This document shows, in pieces, positions 6,001 through 13,054 of a stretch of DNA of 19,043 bases. The DNA is from Novosphingobium sp. UBA6722 (GTDB taxonomy: Bacteria; Pseudomonadota; Alphaproteobacteria; Sphingomonadales; Sphingomonadaceae), in assembly GCA_002454125.1 (NCBI GenBank), contig DKII01000086.1, positions 20,070-39,112 of the forward strand. The letters run 5' to 3'. The position numbers and the translations under genes were made by a program. The notes below the pieces were generated by a model. It was not told where the DNA came from, made no database searches, and saw only the letters and a list, made by a program, of their open reading frames with translations. Position 1 is the first letter of the stretch, and each line of letters starts with the position of its first letter.

Positions 6001-7014
6001 ATGACTGCCGCACCTGCCTTTGACCTGGCCGATGCCGAATGGCTGGCGCATCGTTATGTCGAAAGCGATGATGCCGTGCGCTTCATCCACCTGGCGCGGC
6101 CTGAGCATGAGCGCCAGGCCTTCCTGATCGACACGCTGCTGGGCGACCGGCCAACTGCGCCCGACCTGCCGGCACCGGGTCTGCTGGCACTGCCGCGCGG
6201 CCGGCTGCATTTCCTGTTCCACTCGGCCTTCTGCGGCTCGACCCTGCTGGCCCGGGCGCTGTCGGTGCCTGGCGTGGCGATGGGGCTGAGCGAACCGGCA
6301 ATCCTCAACGATGTAGTCGGCTTCCGCCGCCGTGGTGCGCCGCCGGCGGCCGTGGCCCGCACGGCCGACCTGGCACTGCGCTTGCTGGGCCGCCCCTTTG
6401 CGCCGGGTGAAGCCGTAATCGTGAAGCCTTCGAACATCATCAATCCCCTGGCCGAACTGCTGCTGGCGCTGCAGGATCAGGGCCGGGCGTTGTTCCTCTA
6501 TGCCCCGCTTGAGACCTTCCTGGTCTCGGTCGCACGCAAGGGGCTCCACTGCCGGGCCTGGGTTCGCGAATTGCTGGAAGGCTATGTCCAGGATCGCTTC
6601 ATCGACCTGGGCTTCGCGCCGGAGGACTATTTCCGCCTGACCGACCTGCAGGTCGCAGCCGTCGGTTGGCTGGCGCAGCACCAGCACTTCACGGCCCTGT
6701 CGGGCAAGCACGGTGACCGCATTGCCAGTTTGGATGCGGATCTGCTGACAGCCCGGCCAGAGGCGGCCATTGCGGCGGTGGCGGCGCATTACGGTCTTGC
6801 GCTCGATGCCGCGGCGGTGGCGGCAGGTCCGGCCTTTGCCCGCAATTCCAAGTCAGGCGCAGCCTATTCGCCCGAGGCGCGCAGTGCCGACTACCAGGCC
6901 GCCCGCGCGGCCTATGGCGAGGAGATCGCAATGGTGGTGACCTGGGCTGAAGCGGTTGCCGCCAATGTCGGCCTGGCGCTGTCTGGACCCAATCCGTTGG
7001 CGGTTCAGGCGTAG
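6001..7014 (+). CDS. Sulfotransferase-like P-loop protein
   Basis: The 337-residue cytoplasmic protein has a nucleotide-binding loop FHSAFCGSTLLARAL (residues 73-87). It resembles the 5'-phosphosulfate loop of PAPS sulfotransferases but has CGST where the neighbour has RSGTT. It is followed by SEPAILND (97-104), VKPSN (141-145) and FLYAPLETFLVSVARKG (about 170-186), which lies where the 3'-phosphate-binding segment would be. A PAPS-dependent sulfotransferase or related kinase-like transferase is plausible but not shown. The ATG at 6001 lacks a strong Shine-Dalgarno. The gene is divergent from the TPR-hydroxylase (79 bp) and overlaps the end of the convergent TPR-sulfotransferase by 10 bp. The only plus-strand member of the accessory cluster, it probably acts with it. 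Confidence 0.7.
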   Translation: MTAAPAFDLADAEWLAHRYVESDDAVRFIHLARPEHERQAFLIDTLLGDRPTAPDLPAPGLLALPRGRLHFLFHSAFCGSTLLARALSVPGVAMGLSEPAILNDVVGFRRRGAPPAAVARTADLALRLLGRPFAPGEAVIVKPSNIINPLAELLLALQDQGRALFLYAPLETFLVSVARKGLHCRAWVRELLEGYVQDRFIDLGFAPEDYFRLTDLQVAAVGWLAQHQHFTALSGKHGDRIASLDADLLTARPEAAIAAVAAHYGLALDAAAVAAGPAFARNSKSGAAYSPEARSADYQAARAAYGEEIAMVVTWAEAVAANVGLALSGPNPLAVQA

Positions 7015-8507
7015 CCGAACTTGTCGATCCACGGCTGGAGGATCGGCAAGACCGGCTCAAAATGGCGCGCGAACGGTTCCCACTGGCCGCGTCCATCATA
7101 GAGCCCGCGGCGGACCTGGCTGGCGCTTGCCGTGGCAACGCCGCGATTCCGGGCGGTGGAATCAAACCGGCGCAGCGATTCGTCCCACGGCAGATCGAGG
7201 AACCCGCAAAGCGCGCGGGTGGTGCCATCGAAATCGCGCACCAGCGCGTGGTAATCGACTTCGTGATAGGCCAGCGGCAGGCGCCGGCGGGCAAGTTCGA
7301 TCAGCCGCATCATCGCATCGTAATGCCAGGCGGTACGCTCAAGCGTGGTGAATTCCAGCGCGGCGCTGGTCAGCGCGAAGCTGTTGCGGAAACAGCTCAG
7401 CACCACGTCGCGCGGATCGCGGCGCATGATGAGGATTCGGGCCGCCGGGAACAGCCGCGCAATCAGCGGCAGACGCGTGGCCTTGAGCGGGTCCATGTCG
7501 ATAAAGGTCTGTCCGGTCGGGTCGATCCCGGCGGCGCGGACATGATCCCAATAGGCCTGAGCCGGGCCGGCCAAGGCGGCCGGATCCAGCCCGGCCAGCC
7601 GGGCAATCCCGCCGGCTTCGGCCAGGAAGGCGCGGTCGGCCTCGATCAGCGTTGGCCGCTCTTCGAGCGCCACAACCTGCGGCAGCGAGGCAAGGACGTT
7701 TTCAACCAGCGTGGTTCCCGAGCGCGGGTAGCCGAGCAGGAAGACATGGCGGGCGGCGGCCCCGGTTGATGGGGGCGGGGCCGGTTGGTTCCAGGCCGCA
7801 ACTGGCGCAGCCTCCAGTTCGGCGCTGATTCGCTCGATCAGGCTGCGATGGGTTTCGCGGCTCCCCGCGGGTGGCTCGTGCAGTGCAGTGAACTCGGCTT
7901 GGGCAGCCGTATAGGCGGCAAAGGCAGCCTCGGGATCACCGCTCCTGGCCAGCGCATCGCCATAGGTGGTGAGGAGCTGGATCCGTTCCGGCGATGGCTC
8001 AGCTTGTTGCGCCGCAAATGGATATAGGAGGTCGCGCGCGGCAGCCGGATTGCCGGCTTCGATCTCGACCGTGGCGAGCGCAGCGGCCGCAATGGCGTTG
8101 CCGGGTTCGCTGGCCAGTGCGGCCGCGGCATGGGTGCGGGCGCGGTCTGCCTGTCCGTCGCGCGCGGCGAGCGCGGCTAGTCCGGCGTGGGCGGCGGCAT
8201 TGGCCGGCTCGAGCGCCAGCACCTGACGATAGGATTCGCTGGCGGCTGCCATCGAGCCGCCGACGTTAAGCACAAAGGCGCGTTCAAGCCAGGCTTCGGC
8301 GCAGCGTGGGTCGGCGCGCAGGGCGGCATCGCAATGGAGCACGGCATCGCGCAAGCGCCCCTGCTGGCGCAGCAGGCTGGCCATGCCGACCAGCGCAAGG
8401 GGATCGACCGCCGGCTCGCGCAGCAAGGCACCAAACAGGGCTTCCGCCCGGGCGTGGTCGCCGGCGGCGAGGGCATGCCATGCCTGGCTCAGGCGATCGG
8501 TGGTCAT
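7005..8507 (-). CDS. TPR-containing PAPS-dependent sulfotransferase
   Basis: The 500-residue protein has TPR helices at about 1-215 and a sulfotransferase domain at about 253-495. It transfers sulfate from PAPS to a hydroxyl or amine acceptor. The 5'-phosphosulfate loop is GYPRSGTT (259-266), the 3'-phosphate contact is RRDPRDVVLSCFRNSF (362-377), and the C-terminal TASASQVRRGLYDGRGQW (459-476) matches the PAPS-contacting tail of the family. There is no signal peptide, so it acts in the cytoplasm. The acceptor is unknown. It follows the TonB-dependent receptor on the same strand, 112 bp downstream and beyond a strong terminator, so it needs read-through or a weak promoter of its own. The start is ATG 8507, with no convincing Shine-Dalgarno. 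Confidence 0.9.
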   Translation of the reverse strand: MTTDRLSQAWHALAAGDHARAEALFGALLREPAVDPLALVGMASLLRQQGRLRDAVLHCDAALRADPRCAEAWLERAFVLNVGGSMAAASESYRQVLALEPANAAAHAGLAALAARDGQADRARTHAAAALASEPGNAIAAAALATVEIEAGNPAAARDLLYPFAAQQAEPSPERIQLLTTYGDALARSGDPEAAFAAYTAAQAEFTALHEPPAGSRETHRSLIERISAELEAAPVAAWNQPAPPPSTGAAARHVFLLGYPRSGTTLVENVLASLPQVVALEERPTLIEADRAFLAEAGGIARLAGLDPAALAGPAQAYWDHVRAAGIDPTGQTFIDMDPLKATRLPLIARLFPAARILIMRRDPRDVVLSCFRNSFALTSAALEFTTLERTAWHYDAMMRLIELARRRLPLAYHEVDYHALVRDFDGTTRALCGFLDLPWDESLRRFDSTARNRGVATASASQVRRGLYDGRGQWEPFARHFEPVLPILQPWIDKFGYA

Positions 8508-8561
8508 GGGGCGAGCTTCAACGGCGTGGGGCGGACCAAGTCAAGCCAGGCCGCGATGGAC

Positions 8562-8595
8562 AAAAGAAAGGGGGCGGGCATTGCTGCCCGCCCCC
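8562..8595 (-). terminator. Strong intrinsic terminator of the TonB-dependent receptor gene
   Basis: A perfect 11-bp inverted repeat, GGGGGCGGGCA (8570-8580) and TGCCCGCCCCC (8585-8595), encloses a TTGC loop. Read on the minus strand it is followed directly by TTTCTTTT (8569-8562). It lies 24 bases after the receptor stop codon and should end most receptor transcripts before the TPR-sulfotransferase gene. Confidence 0.85.
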
Positions 8596-8619
8596 GATCT
8601 TGTTTCAGGTCCTGACAGA

Positions 8620-11600
8620 TCAGAACTTGATGCGGGCCGAGACCGCGAAACGGCGACCCAGCGCGTCGTAGGTCGACGGGTAGGTGTTACCGCTGTTGTA
8701 CGAGGTCGAACCGATCGAGCTACCGACGACCGGCGGATCCTTGTCGAACAGGTTCTGGACGGCTGCGGTGAACGTCAGGTTGTCGTTGACGTTGAAGCGC
8801 AGGGTCAGGTCGAACCAGTCGTAGGCACCGATCTTGCCGAAGTCGACGGTTTCACCTTCGCGGTAGCCGAAGCCAACCGGCAGCGGGCCCGAGAACGCCG
8901 GACCAGACTGGATGATGTCATCCGGTTCCTGCTGCATGCCCGAGATGTGACGCCACAGGATCGAGGCATCGAACTTGCCGAAGGTGAAGGTGTTGCGCCA
9001 CGACCACTGCCACTTCGGCTGCATCGAGCCGGTGAAGCCGCAGTTCGCGCTGTAGTAGCCGACGCATTCGCGGTCGAAGTTCAGCGGGCTGTTCACATTG
9101 GCGTTGAAGGTCTGCGAGATCGCATAGTTCAGCACGAAGCCCGAGCTCCACTTGGCGAAGCCAAGGTCGTTCGAGTAGTTCGCGATCACGTCGATCCCGC
9201 TGGTCTTCAGACGGCCGCTGTTGCTCAGGGTCTGCGGCAGGCCCAGCGTGGTGGCCGGGTCACCGTCCAGACCACCGGTCACCGGGTTACGGCGAATGGC
9301 GGTGCAGAGCGGGTCAGTGGCCGAAGCGGCAGTAATCGCCGAGCCGGCCGGGCTGCCGAAGCAGGCCGCGATCACGTCGCCCGAAGTCGGGGCGCCGATC
9401 TGCTCGGTGACCTTGATGTTGTAGTAGTCAACCGAGAGCGAGAAGCCCGACAGGAACTGCGGCTGGAACACCGCGCCAACGGTCCAGGTGGTGGCCTTTT
9501 CCGGAGCGAGGTTGATGTTGCCGCCACCGGTCGAGTTGGCCTGGGCCGCGGTCGGCTGCAGGATCGAGCCGATCGTGCCGACCGGAGCGCCCTGAGCAAT
9601 ACAGACCGCACGCAGGTTGGCATTGGCGGGCAGGGTCGGAGCAGCGCCGGCGCAGGGGTCTGCGGCGAGGCTGGTCAGACCGGTGCTGACCGGCGAGAAC
9701 AGTTCGTTAATGTTCGGCGCGCGCACGGCGCGGGCGTAGTTGCCGCGGATCTTCAGGTCATCAACCGGTTCCCAGCTCAGACCGATCTTGTAGGTCCAGT
9801 CGTTGTTGCTGCCGCCGTTGTTGATCTTCTGGCTCGAGAAGCGAGCGCCAGCTTCAAGAGTCAGGCTCTTGAAGAAGGGCTTGTCTTCGAGCAGCGGAGC
9901 AACGAGTTCGCCGTAGCCTTCGTAGACCTTGTACTGGCCGAAGATGTCCGGGGCCGCACCGCCGGCGCCGCCCAGTTCACCCGGGGTCTTGGCCAGAACG
10001 TCCGAAGCCTGCTGGGCCTTGTAGTTGCGGTATTCGGCACCAAGCGCGAAGCCGATCGGTTCGCTGGCACCCGGCGACGAGAAGCCGAGGTCACCCGAAA
10101 CAACCGCACGGACCTGGGCCAGCGAGGTCTTCACCTGGGTGGTGCTGTCATCCGAGAGGAAGTCAGCCGCCGCAGCCGAGATCGAGCCAGCCGGACCGAA
10201 CGGGTTCACCGGGACGCAGCCACCGGTGTTGGTGATGCAGGTCGTGGTGTTGTTGGCCAGCAGGGCCTGCCGCCAGCGCGACTGCAGGGTGTAGTTCTTG
10301 ATCGCCTGGATCTTGTCCGATTCGCCGTACGAAGCCGAGAGATCCCAGTCGATCGACGAGGTGATCGAGCCACGCGCACCAACGCGATAGTCGAACACGG
10401 TCGAGGTGTAGTTGCTGATACGCGGACCGACTTCAACTGCGCGACGCAACAGGTTGAAGGTGACGGTGCGGTAGTTCGGATCGGTCGGGCCAGTCGCGGT
10501 AGCAGCGGCGGCGCAGACGGCCGGGCTGTACAGCGGCACGTAGGCGCCGCCCGTTGCCGTGTTGAATGCGCAGAACTGGCTGCGCAGGGTCGCCGGCATG
10601 TAGGGGTTGTTGAGGTTCATCGTCACCGAACCGCCGAACGAACCCGAAGGCGCGATGATGGTGTCGATGGTGTTCTTCGAGAACAGCCCGCGGGTGTAGA
10701 CTTCCACCGCGTCGCTGACTTCATAATTCGCCTGGGCGAAGATGTTGTAGCGCTTAAACGGCGTCTGGAAGATGTTGTACGGGTTGAAGTTGAACAGCGA
10801 GAAGGTCGAGCGAGCAAGGCCGGTCGCCGGGTCAACCTGGCGGGTACCGCCGTTGGCAACGGTGCCGTCGGTGTTCGGCGTGGTCGTGCCAGCGATCAGC
10901 GGACGGGTGCCGGTGATGCGCGAGGGAACCGTGGTGCCCGAACCGCCGAGCGTGCCCGAGTACGAGTCGATCCCGAAGACCGAGAAGTCACGGCCGCCCT
11001 GGTAGACCGGGTCCGATTCCTGGTAGCCAACGCTCAGCACCGCGTTGCCGCGGCCGTCGTCGAAGTTGGCACCGATGGTCAGGTCGGCACGCATGTAGTT
11101 GCCGTCGCCCTGCTGGGTGATCTGCTCACCGAGCGACAGGTCGATGCCGGCGAAGTCCTTCTTGGTGACGAAGTTGACGACGCCGGTGATGGCGTCCGCA
11201 CCATAGGTGGTCACGGCCGCACCGGTCAGCGCGTCAACGCGGCTGACGAGGGCGAGCGGGATGTTGTTGAGGTCGACGCGGCCCTGAAGGTCAGCCGGGA
11301 CGATACGGTTGCCGTCGAGCAGCACGATGTTGCGGTTCGAGCCGAGACCACGGAGGTCGACATACGAAGAACCGCCGTTACCGTTGTTCACGGCCGTACC
11401 GATGTTCGGGACGATGCCGGGCACTTCACGCAGGACTTCTTCCGCAGTGTTCGACTGCTTGAGTTCGATCGCGTCCGAAGTGGTGACGTTGACCGGGTTG
11501 GCCTGTTCGAGGTTGGGGTTACGGATCAGCGAGCCGGTAACAACGATCGTCTGATCGGCGGCGGCATCATCTTCCGCGTCCTGTGCGTAGACGGCGGTCG

Positions 11601-11685
11601 ACGAGAGCATGGCGACGGCAGAGCCGGCCAGAGCCAGCGACTGCAGGCAGGTCGCGCCCGAGAGCGATTTCTTGGTGGTTTTCAC
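8620..11685 (-). CDS. TonB-dependent outer membrane receptor
   Basis: This 1021-residue outer-membrane active-transport receptor is powered by TonB/ExbBD. In order: signal peptide (1-34, cleavage after VYA), TonB box DQTIVVTG (44-51), plug domain (about 62-180) with EEVLREVPGIVP, YVDLRGLGSNRNIVLLDG and YGADAITGVVNF, then a long beta-barrel. NLFDKDPP lies near the end and the terminal Phe of RRFAVSARIKF is the outer-membrane assembly signal. The start codon is GTG at 11685 (minus strand), supported by AGGGA 7 bases before it. Codon choice is strongly biased: TTA, CTA and TCA do not occur in frame, which fits high expression. The ligand cannot be told; the neighbouring transferases suggest a peptide or glycan system rather than classic iron uptake. 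It has a strong terminator and an AT-rich upstream region. Confidence 0.95.
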   Translation of the reverse strand: MKTTKKSLSGATCLQSLALAGSAVAMLSSTAVYAQDAEDDAAADQTIVVTGSLIRNPNLEQANPVNVTTSDAIELKQSNTAEEVLREVPGIVPNIGTAVNNGNGGSSYVDLRGLGSNRNIVLLDGNRIVPADLQGRVDLNNIPLALVSRVDALTGAAVTTYGADAITGVVNFVTKKDFAGIDLSLGEQITQQGDGNYMRADLTIGANFDDGRGNAVLSVGYQESDPVYQGGRDFSVFGIDSYSGTLGGSGTTVPSRITGTRPLIAGTTTPNTDGTVANGGTRQVDPATGLARSTFSLFNFNPYNIFQTPFKRYNIFAQANYEVSDAVEVYTRGLFSKNTIDTIIAPSGSFGGSVTMNLNNPYMPATLRSQFCAFNTATGGAYVPLYSPAVCAAAATATGPTDPNYRTVTFNLLRRAVEVGPRISNYTSTVFDYRVGARGSITSSIDWDLSASYGESDKIQAIKNYTLQSRWRQALLANNTTTCITNTGGCVPVNPFGPAGSISAAAADFLSDDSTTQVKTSLAQVRAVVSGDLGFSSPGASEPIGFALGAEYRNYKAQQASDVLAKTPGELGGAGGAAPDIFGQYKVYEGYGELVAPLLEDKPFFKSLTLEAGARFSSQKINNGGSNNDWTYKIGLSWEPVDDLKIRGNYARAVRAPNINELFSPVSTGLTSLAADPCAGAAPTLPANANLRAVCIAQGAPVGTIGSILQPTAAQANSTGGGNINLAPEKATTWTVGAVFQPQFLSGFSLSVDYYNIKVTEQIGAPTSGDVIAACFGSPAGSAITAASATDPLCTAIRRNPVTGGLDGDPATTLGLPQTLSNSGRLKTSGIDVIANYSNDLGFAKWSSGFVLNYAISQTFNANVNSPLNFDRECVGYYSANCGFTGSMQPKWQWSWRNTFTFGKFDASILWRHISGMQQEPDDIIQSGPAFSGPLPVGFGYREGETVDFGKIGAYDWFDLTLRFNVNDNLTFTAAVQNLFDKDPPVVGSSIGSTSYNSGNTYPSTYDALGRRFAVSARIKF

Positions 11686-11945
11686 AGGTCAGTCCCTCTG
11701 TAGATCCCGTGGATTTCCCCACGAGGATTCCTGATCATCCGGTCTCAGGGCAGGGCACAGCCCCCGCCAAGATTGCGGATAGATGAACGGCTCATGGCGA
11801 AAAGGCGCGGGGCGGGCAAAGCTTTTCGGCCAGCCAGCGGCATTCGTTTCAGTATTGTTGCAAGGCTGCCACAGCCCGACACAAGGTGCGTAATATAATT
11901 ACAACACCGGCGGAATCAGGGTAATTCTACAACGCCGCACCGCGG
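11686..11945 (-). promoter_or_regulatory. Receptor upstream region: AT-rich operator/promoter candidate and long leader
   Basis: This is the longest non-coding stretch (260 bp). At 11890-11902 lies a perfect inverted repeat GTAAT-ATA-ATTAC in an otherwise GC-rich region. TACAAC occurs twice, at 11900-11905 and 11928-11933, each beside an AATT-rich core, giving two similar boxes 28 bp apart. On the minus strand a TATATT inside the palindrome could be a -10, with weak CTGATT 17 bases upstream. That start would leave a leader of about 200 bases. The leader has a 7-bp CGAAAAG/CTTTTCG inverted repeat (11798-11828) and a CGTGG/CCACG hairpin (11708-11723) just before the Shine-Dalgarno AGGGA (11697-11693). 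Regulation by a repressor or activator binding the palindrome is inference. Confidence 0.45.
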
Positions 11946-12812
11946 TCAGGGCTTGGCCGGGGCCGGCATGGGCGGGACGAACAACTCGGCATCGAGGCGG
12001 GATTCACGCCATTTCAGGCTCCAGTGAAGGTGCGGCCCTGTCGCCCGGCCGGTGGCACCGATCCGGCCGATGAACTGCCCCTGCCGGACCACATCACCCA
12101 CCGCCACTGCATGGGCCGAGCAATGCAGGAAGGCGCTGTTCAACCCCATGCCATGGTCGATCATCAGCAGCCGGCCCTCCAGCGTGAACGGACTGTCCGC
12201 GGCCAGCATCACCACGCCGTCGGCCGGAGCGACGAAGGGGGTGCCGCTGGCACCGGTCGCGATGTCGGTGCCTGAGTGATAGCTAGCGGGCGTGCCGTTA
12301 TAGATCCGCTGCGAGCCGAACCGGCCGGACAGGCGCCCGATCGCCGGCCAGATCATCTTCTGCCGCCAACCCTCGCTCGCCCGCTCGGTGCCGCGGGCGG
12401 CATTGATCTGGGCCAGTTCGGCAGCGCGGCGGCGGGCGAACTCCTCGCTCGGCGCAGCACCAGGGCGCGGGCCGATCGGGATATGCTCGATCTTCCAGGC
12501 ACGGCGGGCGATCGGAATGGCATAGTCACCCAGGGTGCCATCGGCACTTTCGGCCACCAGCCGCGAAACCGGCCCGGCATCGCGATCAAAGGCAATTAGG
12601 AAGCGGCCATCGGGCGCGATCCGCACGGGCCGGCCGTTGAGTGCGAGGTGCGCGGTGCCGCGCGGCACCACCCCGCGCGCCCAACCGCCCTGGACCAGTT
12701 GGCCGGAAAGCGCGAAAGGCTCGGCCGGCTGGTCGGCAAAAGCACGCCAGCCACTGGCAAGACCCAGCCCGGCGAGGCCGGTCCCGCCCAGAATCAGCGC
12801 GCGGCGGTCCAT
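11946..12812 (-). CDS. Exported M23 family metallopeptidase
   Basis: M23 enzymes are zinc endopeptidases that cut peptide cross-links of peptidoglycan. The 288-residue product has an N-terminal export signal, MDRRALILGG plus a hydrophobic stretch ending AFA-D (residue 27). The Arg pair suggests Tat export, though Sec is possible. The catalytic domain (about 160-270) has all the zinc and catalytic residues: His179 and Asp183 in YHSGTD, His230 in AFLHC, and His261/His263 in GPHLHW. It is therefore predicted active, unlike LytM-type activators such as EnvC. It is the third gene of the xseA - DUF2093 - M23 string, 12 bp after the DUF2093 gene. Its role is probably cell-wall remodelling. Confidence 0.92.
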   Translation of the reverse strand: MDRRALILGGTGLAGLGLASGWRAFADQPAEPFALSGQLVQGGWARGVVPRGTAHLALNGRPVRIAPDGRFLIAFDRDAGPVSRLVAESADGTLGDYAIPIARRAWKIEHIPIGPRPGAAPSEEFARRRAAELAQINAARGTERASEGWRQKMIWPAIGRLSGRFGSQRIYNGTPASYHSGTDIATGASGTPFVAPADGVVMLAADSPFTLEGRLLMIDHGMGLNSAFLHCSAHAVAVGDVVRQGQFIGRIGATGRATGPHLHWSLKWRESRLDAELFVPPMPAPAKP

Positions 12813-12824
12813 GGCCGCGCCGGC

Positions 12825-13028
12825 TCAGCGCAAGCCCAGCAAGTGCCGGGTGGCAATTTCGGGGGAGGCATAGGCTTCCTGGCGCTCGACACTCCAGTAG
12901 CGCAGCGCCTCGAGCGTGATCACCTCACCGGTCGCGGCGCAGACCACGTGCTTGCCCGGCGTGAGCACCCGGAAGCCATTGGCCTGGTAGAACAAAGTCG
13001 CGGGGCGATCGGATGAGGACATCAACAT
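12825..13028 (-). CDS. DUF2093 domain-containing protein
   Basis: The small 67-residue protein shows the DUF2093 pattern: Tyr-x-x-Asn-Gly-Phe-Arg-Val-Leu-x-Pro-Gly, HVVCAATGEVI and LEALRYWSVERQEAY. The family occurs in alphaproteobacteria and has no known function. The compact fold with CAATG might bind a ligand, but nothing here proves it. Two in-frame ATGs (13028 and 13022) are equally weakly supported, with no clear Shine-Dalgarno. It sits 26 bp after xseA and 12 bp before the M23 gene, so the three are probably one transcript. Confidence 0.85.
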   Translation of the reverse strand: MLMSSSDRPATLFYQANGFRVLTPGKHVVCAATGEVITLEALRYWSVERQEAYASPEIATRHLLGLR

Positions 13029-13054
13029 GGCGCATTTCTAACCGATTGCGGCGG

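Noticed and set aside
4638..6023. 461-residue plus-strand frame opposite the TPR-hydroxylase gene
   Set aside because: It is an antisense shadow in GC-rich DNA. The opposite strand encodes conserved iron-binding and TPR motifs.
8383..11703. 1106-residue open frame on the plus strand opposite the TonB receptor
   Set aside because: It is the exact codon-complement frame of a strongly biased gene. The product is Arg/Val/Asp-rich without recognisable domains, while the minus-strand product is an unmistakable receptor.
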